In this document: positions 40,491 through 49,018 of the stretch, in pieces
How the letters are laid out: each line of letters begins with the position of its first letter
Position numbering within the stretch: position 1 is the stretch's first letter
Source of the DNA: CAZWRN01 sp964636275
Lineage (GTDB): Bacteria > Patescibacteriota > Microgenomatia > Daviesbacterales > UBA10151
Assembly (NCBI GenBank): GCA_964636275.1
Contig: CAZWRN010000001.1
Coordinates: 1-64,000 of the forward strand
Reading direction: 5' to 3'
Length of the DNA stretch: 64,000 nt
The notes under the pieces: model-generated
Database searches by the model: none
Seen by the model: the letters and a program-made list of their open reading frames with translations, nothing else
What the model was told of the DNA's origin: nothing
Translations under genes and position numbers: made by a program

Positions 40491-42443
40491 ATGGCTGCCC
40501 GCGATTCTGCTTCACTGTCTCGCAACGATTATTTGGCACTTTTCTATGCTTTGCAGGAGCTGCGCTCAGAGCCTAGCCAGCTCAGAATTTTAAAATCTCA
40601 CATCTCGAGCGGCCGTTTTTACAATCAACCTTTGCCAAATATGATCCGACATATGCAAATACTTTTGCAGAGTAAGGATCCTAATCGGAAATTTCCGCAA
40701 ACTCTCCGGAAAGAGGATGTGCCTGAATACTTTGAATCGCTTTTACGCGAGGTTAATAGCCATACTGAACATGATTTTTATGGAAATATTGAACGTGGCA
40801 TCAAGCAAAATATTTGGGAAAATATTCCGAGTCCGATAGCTGCACCAGTTCAAACTCCCCAGATGACAGATGTCCCAGCAGCGACTGAATCACCCACGCC
40901 ATCCGAGCCAGAAGAGGCCGTGCCAGAGCCGGAAAAAAAGTCTGAGCCGATAAAGCGTTTTAAGGCTGGCGGGACTCATTCTGAACCGATAAAAAAAGAT
41001 GAGGGGCATAAAGATCAGCCACAGGCAAAAACTACCCCCAAAAAAAATATCTACCAGAGAGTAAAATCTTTTTTTACAACATCATCAACCCCTCAGCCTT
41101 CAACTTCGAGTGCTCCCTCAACAACGGCTACTAATAATACTCGGATTGTTGTGGCTAAAGCCAGACAAACAGTTGGACAGGTACTCAGCAATCCGGTAAA
41201 AGATCTTGGCAGTCAGATCGTGAGACAGATCATCCGTCATCCTTTACTAAAAAAACGGGTAGTAACTGCTGGGATAGGGGCGATCGGCGGATATTATTTT
41301 GGCGGGGCACCGGGAGCAGGGGTTGGAGCTGTCCTGGGAGGGTTGTTAGGGCCAAATATCTCCACAACCATAGGTGATGTTCTGACTGGAGGAAGAAGTA
41401 GCTCTTCCCTTTCGACGGGTACTCCAACAGCGCCAGATGATACATCAGGTGACGCACCTTCAGGTGGTGGGGGAGGGAGTAACTTTTTCCGCAACCGAGC
41501 TTTAAATACTGCGCGTAATTTAGCCAATCAGGCGGCTCGACGAGCCATCATTGCCGGTGGGCGAACTTTTTTAGCCGCCAACGCCTGGTGGATTATTTTG
41601 GTGATAGTTGTGGGGATTTTGCTACTGGTGGCGCTGTTGTTGATGCTCTGCATTCTCCCCTGGTCCGGCTGCAGTACCGGTGGATTAAATGGTGATGTAA
41701 AAAAGAATTTTTCTATTCAAAAATCAGCCCCTCAGGCTGTTGATAATGGATCTCCAATTGAATATAAAATTGAAGTTATTAATAAAGGAAATCAAAATGC
41801 CTCAGTCACCGTTGTAGATAATCTCCCTGATGGAACTATTTATCAAACTGGAAATAACGATCCGGCTACTGACCAAAATACTTCAAAAAAAATTCAATGG
41901 ACAATTAATGACCTAGGTCCTGGACAGAAGAAAGATCTGACTTTCACCGTAGTTCCTCAAATCCCTGATACATGGATAGTTAATCAGACATCTGCAAATA
42001 TTAAGTTGCTTGGAAATTCAAGTAGCGGTAATGTCAATATTCCGGGAAATATCCCCCCTACCGCAAACAATTGCAATGGTACCTATCCTCTTAAAAATCC
42101 ATTAGGTAACTTTGGTGATCCAAAGTGTGATTTTAATAAAGATGCCCTATACCAAATACTTCAGCAATTGGATCCTACAAACGCTACCTACTGGTTTACT
42201 AAAGTTGCTCGATGTGAAAGTAACTATTCTCCGAATGCCTATGCAGATCCAATTGCTGTAGGAACACCCGATCCTATAGGGGCCTGGGGGCTTTTCCAAA
42301 TGGGACGGGGTAAGAATGGCGAATTTGACCATGGAGATGTTATCTGGCAACTTCAAACAAGTAATGCAGTGAATTATAACAACAATATTTCTAAGCTTGG
42401 GTTAGCCTGGCGATATTGGCAGTGCGCCAATGACAGATGGTAA
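40491..42443 (+). CDS. Modular T4SS protein with lytic-transglycosylase-like C-terminus
   Basis: 650 residues. A helical N-domain (1-110), a disordered Pro/Glu/Lys stretch (115-215), a glycine zipper (about 255-300, GAIGGYYFGGAPGAGVGAVL), a transmembrane helix (about 363-388), then an outer DUF11-like beta domain (about 400-510, KSAPQAVDNGSPIEYKIEVI, ATVVDNLPDG-type) and a lysozyme-like domain (about 530-650) with ARCESNYSPNAYA, whose Glu would be catalytic, and GAWGLFQMG. VirB1-like enzymes open the wall for T4SS assembly; here the enzyme is tethered to the membrane through a large linker. It overlaps the next gene. Confidence 0.75.
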   Translation: MAARDSASLSRNDYLALFYALQELRSEPSQLRILKSHISSGRFYNQPLPNMIRHMQILLQSKDPNRKFPQTLRKEDVPEYFESLLREVNSHTEHDFYGNIERGIKQNIWENIPSPIAAPVQTPQMTDVPAATESPTPSEPEEAVPEPEKKSEPIKRFKAGGTHSEPIKKDEGHKDQPQAKTTPKKNIYQRVKSFFTTSSTPQPSTSSAPSTTATNNTRIVVAKARQTVGQVLSNPVKDLGSQIVRQIIRHPLLKKRVVTAGIGAIGGYYFGGAPGAGVGAVLGGLLGPNISTTIGDVLTGGRSSSSLSTGTPTAPDDTSGDAPSGGGGGSNFFRNRALNTARNLANQAARRAIIAGGRTFLAANAWWIILVIVVGILLLVALLLMLCILPWSGCSTGGLNGDVKKNFSIQKSAPQAVDNGSPIEYKIEVINKGNQNASVTVVDNLPDGTIYQTGNNDPATDQNTSKKIQWTINDLGPGQKKDLTFTVVPQIPDTWIVNQTSANIKLLGNSSSGNVNIPGNIPPTANNCNGTYPLKNPLGNFGDPKCDFNKDALYQILQQLDPTNATYWFTKVARCESNYSPNAYADPIAVGTPDPIGAWGLFQMGRGKNGEFDHGDVIWQLQTSNAVNYNNNISKLGLAWRYWQCANDRW

Positions 42444-42453
42444 AGTAAAAGTT

Positions 42454-43047
42454 ATGAAAATTGAAAATATTTTTGCAAATAAAAAAATAGCCTTAGTTAT
42501 TGTTGTTTTGCTTGTTTTACTTTTAATAGCGTTTTTATTGCGACTTATATTCTCTTCCCCTAAATCATCCATCCCACCAGTTATTGATGTCCCAAAAGCT
42601 TCATTTTCTCCATCGCCAAGAATAGTCGGCCAGCCTTTTCCATCTGTAATTTCATCTACCCCATCAGCTCAAATCAAATCACTTGTATATAAACCGGGGG
42701 AGTTGACTAAAGATTATGAACGAATCAGTTCTCACCCACCCCTTTCTTCAGCAGATCAAACAGTTAAAACGAACCTCTTAAGGCCCTTGAATTCCCAGTC
42801 GGGGGTTGTAGCAAGTACCAATCAATTTAGAATCGAGTACGTCAAAAGTCCTGATTTGTTTATGATTGAAGTAAGAAGCATCAACCCCAATATTGGAAAA
42901 AATGCCGCTGAACAATATTTAAAGGATCAGGGACTTAGTACTTCAGGGGTTTGTAATCTGCCGGTACTATTTTATCTCAGTCAGCAAGTTCAAGATGATT
43001 TAATTTCAAAAGGACAGACTTTCAATCCAATACCGACAGGATGTTAA
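42454..43047 (+). CDS. Membrane-anchored small T4SS-locus protein
   Basis: About 197 residues from the ATG at 42454; an ATG at 42430 in the same frame would overlap the preceding gene by 14 nt and is less likely to be the start. A single N-terminal helix (IALVIVVLLVLLLIAFLLRL) is followed by a Pro/Ser linker and an outer domain with FRIEYVKSPDLFMIEVRSIN and AAEQYLKDQGL. The layout and a short beta-alpha pattern resemble the 44380 gene product, suggesting distant paralogy. Function unknown; co-transcribed with wall hydrolases. Confidence 0.6.
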   Translation: MKIENIFANKKIALVIVVLLVLLLIAFLLRLIFSSPKSSIPPVIDVPKASFSPSPRIVGQPFPSVISSTPSAQIKSLVYKPGELTKDYERISSHPPLSSADQTVKTNLLRPLNSQSGVVASTNQFRIEYVKSPDLFMIEVRSINPNIGKNAAEQYLKDQGLSTSGVCNLPVLFYLSQQVQDDLISKGQTFNPIPTGC

Positions 43048-43048
43048 A

Positions 43049-44374
43049 ATGCAAAAAAATATAAAAATAATATTATTTATACTTAGTGTTTTCTTTGTCA
43101 GCCAACTCCGACCGGTTCAAGCTCAGGAACCAGTAGATTTTCCCACAATCATACCCAAAGTGTCCTGTCCGGTGATCGGTGGTTCTATACTAACCCCTTC
43201 ATTTCAAGCTGATCCAGTCAAAGGGCATTGTGGAAGTGATTATGGATATTCCTGCACTTGCGGAAATTCAGGTCGTAGAGCTAAAGCTATAGATATTCCC
43301 ACCACTCCAGATACAGATGTTGTTCTGCCAAAAATCGAGGGTGAAGACATTACATGGACACTAATTGAAACTCTTTGTGCCGGATCAGGTTTATATCCCA
43401 ACTGCAGTGATAGTAATGGCGGAACAGGCGGGATGATAACATTTGTAGGTATTAATCCCTCTAGACCTAACGACAAATGGTATATTCAGTTTCTTCATCT
43501 CAAAGTATCAACAATTTTGGTAGAAAAAGGAGGTTCGTATTCACCAGGAACTGTAGTTGGAAAAACCGATATATCAGCCCATGTCCACACTACTATAGGT
43601 AAAAACCTGAACGTAAGTGGTGACAATATTTCAGGTGCTGCAGACTGTGATGCCAATTGGCTACCTTCTGACTTTATTTGTGACCCCTCCAAACAACCAA
43701 CAACTATCCCTGAAGCCAAACCGGTTGGGGCTGCAGCTGGTGAAATAAAAAGTAATTATGCATGTACCAAAGTTGGAACTCCCAAAGAAGATATGCCTGC
43801 GATCTGCAAAAACCAGGCACTTCCTCAATTTGGAGAAGCAGGCAATTTTACCTATTACTGCCAGGGGGATGACCGTTGGCAAAAATTTGCCTGTAGCGTT
43901 GGAAAGGTTGGCTGTGGTGCTACATCAGCCGCCATGATTACTACCTATTTTGGACAAACTCTTACTCCGGCTGATGTGTTTGGTGATTTTTTAAATTCTG
44001 GCGCATTAACATGTGGAGACGGGATCTATCCAGACAGAGTGTTAAACTGGTTTAGGAATAATGGCTATGAAGTGGGGCCGAGCGTAGTCGCTGGAGGCAC
44101 TCTAGATGCTGTCGCTGCTAAAAATTATATTGACAAGGGATATCTGATCTTGGGATCCTCGCATAATTTTAGAGGACAGAGTGGCGCGACATTTAGCCAT
44201 GTGTTTGTTGTTCAAAATGTGGACCCACAGACCGATACTTTTATCATGCGTGATCCGGAAAATTGCGCTTATGGGCCGGGAACAGAGCTGGCTCAAAATA
44301 ATGTTCAACCGATCAAAAGCGATAAGATTCCAAGCTGGGCATATGCCTATCCGATTAAAAAAGGAGGTAATTAG
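43049..44374 (+). CDS. Secreted M23-like plus C39-like bifunctional peptidase
   Basis: 441 residues with a signal peptide (1-25, ending VQAQ). Residues about 50-190 resemble a LytM/M23 domain: GHCGSDYGYSC, AKAIDIPTT, IQFLHLKVST and AHVHTTIG supply Asp and His residues, though the usual first HxxxD is changed, so activity is uncertain. Residues about 255-430 form a C39-like cysteine peptidase: VGCGATSAAM with the nucleophile near residue 289, and FSHVFVVQNVD with the His near 384. The pairing suits peptidoglycan cross-link cleavage beside the lytic transglycosylase. An AGGA lies 8 nt before the ATG; only 1 nt separates it from the preceding stop. Confidence 0.78.
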   Translation: MQKNIKIILFILSVFFVSQLRPVQAQEPVDFPTIIPKVSCPVIGGSILTPSFQADPVKGHCGSDYGYSCTCGNSGRRAKAIDIPTTPDTDVVLPKIEGEDITWTLIETLCAGSGLYPNCSDSNGGTGGMITFVGINPSRPNDKWYIQFLHLKVSTILVEKGGSYSPGTVVGKTDISAHVHTTIGKNLNVSGDNISGAADCDANWLPSDFICDPSKQPTTIPEAKPVGAAAGEIKSNYACTKVGTPKEDMPAICKNQALPQFGEAGNFTYYCQGDDRWQKFACSVGKVGCGATSAAMITTYFGQTLTPADVFGDFLNSGALTCGDGIYPDRVLNWFRNNGYEVGPSVVAGGTLDAVAAKNYIDKGYLILGSSHNFRGQSGATFSHVFVVQNVDPQTDTFIMRDPENCAYGPGTELAQNNVQPIKSDKIPSWAYAYPIKKGGN

Positions 44375-44379
44375 TAACT

Positions 44380-44823
44380 ATGAATAGATTTCAAATGTTT
44401 CTCATGATATTTATAATTATCTTAGCCTTTATCGTTTTTATTAGCTTTATCTTTTTCTCTAATGCTCCATTCCCTTCTGAGCCTACACCAATCCCTTCAG
44501 CGTCAACAACACCAGTCCAAAGAGTTATTGATGATAAAAGTGTGGAGCTTCATCCAAATAACGGTGTCTATCAGACAATCTCCTCGGCAGCAGCGGAACA
44601 GATTGACCAGGATACTAAAATTGGCCAGTTAATAAAAAAATTACCACATCGATCGGAGAATTTTTCGCTTGTATATGATATAGACACTAATTCTTTTATT
44701 GCTGAACTTTCTCCCACCAGAAGAGCTCAGGCAAATAGAGAACTAGATCAATTTTTGGAAGAAAACGGTATAATGGATAGAGATTGGTTATATAATTTAA
44801 GCATTAAACAACAAACCTACTAA
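44380..44823 (+). CDS. Membrane-anchored small T4SS-locus protein
   Basis: 147 residues. N-terminal helix (about 5-27, MFLMIFIIILAFIVFISFIF), a Pro/Ser/Thr linker and a small outer domain (TKIGQLIKKLPHRSENFSLV, FIAELSPTRRAQANRELDQF). Same plan as the 42454 product. A strong AGGAGGT lies 11 nt before the ATG, showing that internal genes of this operon use Shine-Dalgarno initiation. Confidence 0.6.
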   Translation: MNRFQMFLMIFIIILAFIVFISFIFFSNAPFPSEPTPIPSASTTPVQRVIDDKSVELHPNNGVYQTISSAAAEQIDQDTKIGQLIKKLPHRSENFSLVYDIDTNSFIAELSPTRRAQANRELDQFLEENGIMDRDWLYNLSIKQQTY

Positions 44824-44827
44824 GTTT

Positions 44828-45274
44828 ATGAGTACTAAAGCTAAAATCATTGCAGTTATCGTCGCTATCGGAGCAATCTTGATTGCCGTATTTCAGTTTG
44901 GTCTGGGTGGGCCAGCGACTGAAAGAGGATCGGAGGTCTCCCAAACTGATTCTCCAGTCGTCGTATCTACCAATCCTCCAACAATGAAAGAGAAGAAAAC
45001 CGTAGTTGTGCTCCCAACTCAGCCAATTGAGATCACTTTCAATCAACCATTAGAAAATGTACCAGAAACACGAATTACCATTGAACCAAAAGCTGATTAC
45101 AAAGTTGAATTGTCAGGAGATAAAAAAACTATCAAAATAATCCCTGTAACCCCCTATTCTTTGGGGCAAGGTTACTCGCTTTTTATCAAAGCTGATACCA
45201 AATTTGACGGTAAAAAGACTTTAGGTTCAGATGTGGATTTTCATTTTGCAACCATTAGTTATAACGGAGTTTAA
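44828..45274 (+). CDS. Membrane-anchored protein with bacterial Ig-like (Big_5) domain
   Basis: 148 residues. One N-terminal helix (about 5-25) and an outer Ig-like domain of the SbsA/Big_5 type: PTQPIEITFNQPLENVPETR, ITIEPKADYKVELSGDKKTI, PYSLGQGYSLFI, DVDFHFAT. It probably mediates extracellular protein contacts for the secretion apparatus. Last gene of the core T4SS operon, 4 nt after the previous stop. Confidence 0.75.
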   Translation: MSTKAKIIAVIVAIGAILIAVFQFGLGGPATERGSEVSQTDSPVVVSTNPPTMKEKKTVVVLPTQPIEITFNQPLENVPETRITIEPKADYKVELSGDKKTIKIIPVTPYSLGQGYSLFIKADTKFDGKKTLGSDVDFHFATISYNGV

Positions 45275-45280
45275 ATTTGT

Positions 45281-45360
45281 ATTTCTCCATGCGCGTAAAG
45301 CTGCTTAGTCAAAAAAGATTGTTTTATTATTCTTGTTCGAGCGAAGTCGAGAACTTCATT
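45281..45360. repeat. Dispersed word-repeat (family L), copy 2
   Basis: Contains TTTCTCCATGCGCGTAAAGC, GCTTAGTC and TTGTTCGAGCGAAGTCGAGA, words shared with 38-190. It fills the gap between the T4SS operon and dnaN, which converge. Confidence 0.45.
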
Positions 45361-45365
45361 TTAAT

Positions 45366-46478
45366 CTAACTTAAGCGGATTGGCATAATCACATATTCCA
45401 GTCCTTCGATGCCTTCTGGTTTGATTAAAGCCGCAGAGAGATTTCCGGAAAATTCAATCCTGACTTTTTCGGAATTTACTGAAGACAAAGCATCTGTCAG
45501 GTATTTAGCATTAAAGGCGATCTGGATCGGGTTTTGCCCCGTCTGAGCCTCTATTTCAGTCTCTTGCTCCCCTACTTCTCTGGCCTGAGAAGAGATTTTT
45601 ATTTTTCCTTCCAAAGTCTCCATTTTGATAACATTCGCTTCTGTTTTAGCAAAAACCGATGCCAACTTGACGGCTTTTAATAAATCTGTTCGATCGATAT
45701 GGGTGATATTTTGAAATTCAGTCGGAACTATTTTTTCCCAGGATGGAAAATTACCCTCAATCAGCCGAGAAGAAGCCTGTGTATCCCCTACTTTAAAAAT
45801 AATCTGGTTGTCACTGGTTCCAATCTCAACCAGTCCTGATTCCGACTTTTCAATATCTTCGCTAATCAGCCTGACAACTTCTTCTAGGGTTCTTCTGGGT
45901 ATCAGAGATCTAAATGGTTGATCAGTTTCACTCTCGAGGCTCATTTTTTTGTGAGCCAGCCGAAAACCATCAGTTGCAACCAACTCTAAGGTATGTTTGG
46001 TAATCTCGGTTAATATTCCAGTTAAAACAGGTCTGCCGTCATCAGCTGCAGCAGCAAAGGCGATCTGAGGGACAGAATCTTTTAGTACCGCAGCTTGAAC
46101 AGAGGCGGCTTTTTCTCCGGCCAATGGTATAGCTGGAAACTCGGCAGACGAGATACCATTTAAAGTGACATTAAAGTTTTTAGCTGAAATTCGAAGTTGT
46201 TCGCCGCCGGATTCGAGAGTTAGTTCTAAGCCACTTAAAGACGAGATGATCTCTTGAAATGTTTTAGCTGGTACTGTTAGATCCCCTTCTTCTTCCACGC
46301 TTGCATTAATCGATTTAACAACACCAATTTCCAGATTGGTAGCAGATAAAACTAATTTATTTCCCTGAGCCTGTAACAGGATATTGGCCAAAACAGGTAA
46401 AGTGGTACGAATTCCGACTGATCTTGAAACAGCTTGTAGTGGACCATTTAAATCTGATTGTTGAATTTTTAATCGCAT
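45366..46478 (-). CDS. dnaN: DNA polymerase III sliding clamp (beta subunit)
   Basis: 370 residues from MRLKIQQSDL, the normal family length; upstream codons in the same frame come from repeat DNA and are unlikely to be translated. Features of the beta clamp are LPVLANILLQAQGNKLVLSA, ATNLEIGV, PVLTGILTEI, ATDGFRLAHKKM and the C-terminal EYVIMPIRLS. The homodimer forms a ring that tethers DNA polymerase. It lies downstream of dnaA with the oriC candidate and a nuclease gene between. Confidence 0.97.
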   Translation of the reverse strand: MRLKIQQSDLNGPLQAVSRSVGIRTTLPVLANILLQAQGNKLVLSATNLEIGVVKSINASVEEEGDLTVPAKTFQEIISSLSGLELTLESGGEQLRISAKNFNVTLNGISSAEFPAIPLAGEKAASVQAAVLKDSVPQIAFAAAADDGRPVLTGILTEITKHTLELVATDGFRLAHKKMSLESETDQPFRSLIPRRTLEEVVRLISEDIEKSESGLVEIGTSDNQIIFKVGDTQASSRLIEGNFPSWEKIVPTEFQNITHIDRTDLLKAVKLASVFAKTEANVIKMETLEGKIKISSQAREVGEQETEIEAQTGQNPIQIAFNAKYLTDALSSVNSEKVRIEFSGNLSAALIKPEGIEGLEYVIMPIRLS

Positions 46479-46484
46479 AATGGA

Positions 46485-46692
46485 ATAAACCAATAACCCA
46501 ATAGACAAATAAACCAATTCTTGAATTAAGAATTCGCTGTTTTTGGATAATTGTTTAAAGTGTTTTTTGGTAATTTTTCAACCGCTTTAAGAACTTCAAC
46601 AACGAATTCAAAAATTCTTTCATATATATCGTGTTTATATTCATTATTCGCCATTTGTTTATTGGGTTATTTGTATATTTGTTTATTCAGTA
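46485..46692. repeat. Palindromic element, family B, enclosing a four-helix-bundle remnant
   Basis: The left arm AATAAACCAATAACCCAATA and the reverse complement of the right arm (from TTTATTGGGTTATTTGTATA) pair. The loop between is about 100 nt and is occupied by the 46540-46652 remnant rather than a short turn. Confidence 0.7.
46540..46652 (-). pseudogene. Truncated four-helix-bundle (S23-like) gene remnant
   Basis: Reading from ATG near 46652 gives MANNEYKHDIYERIFEFVVE followed by VLKAVEKLPKNTLNNYPKTA and a stop after about 42 codons. The first 30 residues match the N-terminal helix of S23/four-helix-bundle proteins (DIYxRxFEFxxEVLKxVxKLPK), compare DVYKECYELAIEVMKL in the intact gene at 40010. 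The remaining three helices are missing, so it is probably a decayed copy trapped inside the palindrome, running on into the family B arm. Confidence 0.6.
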
Positions 46693-46702
46693 AATGGCAG
46701 AT

Positions 46703-47149
46703 TTACTTAAGACCTTTAACAACTCTTTCAACTTCGTCTTCGGTGACCTTAATCAAGCGAAAATAAACTCGCTGATGCTCTATGAGGGTTTTAATATGTT
46801 TTTCCTCTGGTGTCAAGGCAGCACTTGTTCCCGACTTCACTTCGATGAAATCAATTCTTTCCCCATTTTTGACTCCAACAAAATCAATTGGCCATCCTAA
46901 AGGAATAATTCGGTCATAATCATAACGAAGTTCAGCATACGTTAAAAGTTCAGCCATCTTGCCCTTTTGTGGATTGATCGATCCCTGAATGGTCTGAAGT
47001 ACCCTAACTGGCAGATTATTTACCTGTTGATAAAGGTCAATAAAATCCTGTGGGATATCTGTACGTGGTTTGGCTTGGAGTCTGCCAATTAAATAAGCGA
47101 TGATTAATCCTAAAATAATAAACCCGATAGTAACCCAGTTAAATTCCAT
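46703..47149 (-). CDS. Membrane-anchored Holliday-junction-resolvase-like nuclease
   Basis: 148 residues from MEFNWVTIGF; a single N-terminal helix (about 4-23) precedes a PD-(D/E)xK-type core: GKMAELLTYAELRYDY, GWPIDFVGV (catalytic Asp) and IDFIEVKSG (E-x-K). This is the layout of the Endonuc_Holl_junc-type proteins. Catalytic residues appear present. Its place between dnaN and the oriC candidate suggests a role in DNA processing, but none is established. TATTCT lies 5 nt before the ATG. Confidence 0.75.
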   Translation of the reverse strand: MEFNWVTIGFIILGLIIAYLIGRLQAKPRTDIPQDFIDLYQQVNNLPVRVLQTIQGSINPQKGKMAELLTYAELRYDYDRIIPLGWPIDFVGVKNGERIDFIEVKSGTSAALTPEEKHIKTLIEHQRVYFRLIKVTEDEVERVVKGLK

Positions 47150-47154
47150 GATTA

Positions 47155-47240
47155 AGAATAATCCAATAACCCGATAAACCAATGCCCAATTTCCAATTAT
47201 TGGAGTCTGGTTTATTTGGAGATTTGTTTATTAGGCTATT
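47155..47240. repeat. Palindromic element, family B
   Basis: AATAATCCAATAACCCGATA on the left and the reverse complement of GGAGATTTGTTTATTAGGC on the right form the arms. Confidence 0.7.
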
Positions 47241-47451
47241 ATACAGTATTGAGTTATCCCGAGAGTTATCAACAAGGCTGGTGAATATAAACTTTATTAT
47301 TTATATACAGTAATGGTATTTATAGGGGGTGTGAATAAGTATATAACTTAGTATTTTAGCTTCACTTTTCGGATAATTTTGGTGTTGAAAAGCGGTGGAT
47401 AATTGTGGATAACTTGGTGGATAAGTTGGGGATAAATTGTTGATAAGTAGT
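47241..47451. other. oriC: Candidate replication origin (oriC)
   Basis: Five DnaA-box-like 9-mers lie in 53 bp next to the dnaA stop: GGTGGATAA (47394-47402), TGTGGATAA (47404-47412), GGTGGATAA (47416-47424), TGGGGATAA (47427-47435) and TGTTGATAA (47438-47446). On the other side, two more GTTATC boxes near 47255-47272 flank an AT-rich stretch (47285-47360) suited to unwinding. Further boxes sit just upstream of dnaA (TTATCCACT and TGTGGACAA, about 48812-48830). The dnaA-dnaN/rpmH setting supports the call. Confidence 0.8.
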
Positions 47452-48798
47452 TCATCCGGCTAAATTTTGCTTTATTTCCATTACAACTCTTTGGATTTCT
47501 CTGTCTCTTGAGATAGCTGACTTGATCTTATCCACACCGTGCATAACTGTTGTATGGTCTCTACCACCCAAAACCTGGCCAATTTTTTCAAAAGGCATAT
47601 TACATTCAGTTTGCATCAGGTACATGGCTATTTGGCGAGGCATGACGAGCTCTTTTTGTCTTCTGGGGCCGGTAATATCTGCCATTTTGAGATTGAAATA
47701 ATCGTTTACTGTCGACAACAGTTTTTTATGGTCAACCTTCTGGTTTTGATTTAGCTGTGGTCCCCCCAAGTATCTTGAAACAAATTCAATAGTCGGTTCT
47801 TGATTCATCAGCTTACTAGTTTCTAATATTTGTATCAGCTTTCCTTCTAGTTCCCGAGTGTTGGATTGAATTGATTCAGCAATTAAGGTTAGGCTTTCTT
47901 CAGGTAGTGTTTGTCCTTTCTCTACTAGCTTAGCTTTTAAGATGGCTACTCTGGTTTCAAAATCAGGGAGTTGGAGATCGACCATAAGACCACCTTGAAA
48001 TCGAGATCTTAAACGGTCTTCGAGTTTGGTTAGTTCATTTGGTGGACGATCAGATGTAAGGACTATTTGGGCGTTTTTGGTGTGAAGTTCATTAAAAGTA
48101 TGGAAAAATTCTTCCTGGAATGAATCTTTGCCGGCGATAAATTGAATATCGTCAACTAAAAGACAGTCACAGTCTCGATATTTTTGACGAAAAGCGGTTG
48201 TACCTTTTCTTTGAATTGATTCAACGAAATCGTTTAAAAATCTTTCTGATGAGACAAACACCAGTTTGGCTCGAGGGTTTTTTTCTAATATAGCGTTGCC
48301 AATGGCATGCATGAGATGGGTCTTCCCTACTCCAGATGGTCCATACATAAAGAATGGATTATATGATTGGCCTGGATTTTGAATAATTGCTTGGGCTGCA
48401 GCGAAAGCTAAATTGTTGGTCGGTCCGACAACAAAATTTTGAATAGTGTATTTTTTATTCAAGGCGGTAGTTGGTTTTGGTGCCCCAGGCATTTCTATAG
48501 TAAAGAGGTCGTCATCTTCTTCTGTTTGGATGATATTTTTTTTATTGTCTAAAGACGGGTCGATAGTGTAGGAGATTGTCAGCGTGTCGCCTATGACAGC
48601 CTGGATTGATTCGTTGAGTACCGGGCCATAACGCAATAATTGTTGCCCTTTGACAAAAGCTGACGGAACGGCTAAAACGATCTCGTTGTTTTCGATCTTG
48701 CGAGCTTCGGTTTTACCAAACCAGGTTCTAAAATTGTGGGCATCCAGTTTTTGTTTGAGCTGAGCTTGGATTTTTTGCCAGGTTGCTTGAGGGTCCAT
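47452..48798 (-). CDS. dnaA: Chromosomal replication initiator DnaA
   Basis: 448 residues from MDPQATWQKI. An upstream GTG at 48828 would also read through, but TAGTAT (48806-48811) ends 7 nt before the ATG at 48798 and a DnaA box covers the longer N-terminus. Domain I (ATWQKIQAQLKQKLDAHNFR), AAA+ domain with Walker A GPSGVGKTHL and Walker B LLVDDIQFIAGK, and domain IV with the signature GGRDHTTVMHGVDKI, which binds DnaA boxes. The boxes around its start suggest autoregulation. Confidence 0.98.
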   Translation of the reverse strand: MDPQATWQKIQAQLKQKLDAHNFRTWFGKTEARKIENNEIVLAVPSAFVKGQQLLRYGPVLNESIQAVIGDTLTISYTIDPSLDNKKNIIQTEEDDDLFTIEMPGAPKPTTALNKKYTIQNFVVGPTNNLAFAAAQAIIQNPGQSYNPFFMYGPSGVGKTHLMHAIGNAILEKNPRAKLVFVSSERFLNDFVESIQRKGTTAFRQKYRDCDCLLVDDIQFIAGKDSFQEEFFHTFNELHTKNAQIVLTSDRPPNELTKLEDRLRSRFQGGLMVDLQLPDFETRVAILKAKLVEKGQTLPEESLTLIAESIQSNTRELEGKLIQILETSKLMNQEPTIEFVSRYLGGPQLNQNQKVDHKKLLSTVNDYFNLKMADITGPRRQKELVMPRQIAMYLMQTECNMPFEKIGQVLGGRDHTTVMHGVDKIKSAISRDREIQRVVMEIKQNLAG

Positions 48799-48805
48799 GA
48801 GGCCA

Positions 48806-48811
48806 ATACTA
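48806..48811 (-). promoter_or_regulatory. -10 box of dnaA, leaderless spacing
   Basis: TAGTAT ends 7 nt before the chosen ATG; DnaA-box-like TTATCCACT lies directly upstream. Confidence 0.5.
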
Positions 48812-48871
48812 GTGGATAAGTTGTCCACAGAAAAGGGAGAGAAACTAGCAAGAAGTGTATCAGTAGATAAT

Positions 48872-48975
48872 TTACAATTTTCAATTTACAACTTACAGTT
48901 TTCAAATAAATTTAAATTCTTAGAATTTGTAAATTGTAATTTGATTACTAAATTGACAAATAGAAATTGAAAATT
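48872..48975. repeat. Palindromic element, family D (CAATTTACAA words)
   Basis: AATTTACAATTTTCAATTTA and the reverse complement of CAAATAGAAATTGAAAATTC pair; it lies between dnaA and rpmH. Confidence 0.7.
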
Positions 48976-48983
48976 CTTCACTC

Positions 48984-49012
48984 TTGGTTTTTAGCTTCAA
49001 CTAGGTTATAAT
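48984..49012 (+). promoter_or_regulatory. Promoter of rpmH operon, leaderless spacing
   Basis: TTGGTT (48984-48989) and TATAAT (49007-49012) are 17 nt apart; the rpmH ATG follows after 6 nt. Confidence 0.7.
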
Positions 49013-49018
49013 GTACGC

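Noticed and set aside
45331..45356. Rho-independent terminator between the T4SS operon and dnaN
   Set aside because: The TTCGAGCGAAGTCGAGAA hairpin has only a four-base-pair stem by strict pairing and no T run on either side; it fits better as a repeat word.
46485..46560. Extended N-terminus of DnaN starting at 46517
   Set aside because: The extra residues are encoded by a palindrome arm; the protein from 46478 has the exact family start and length.
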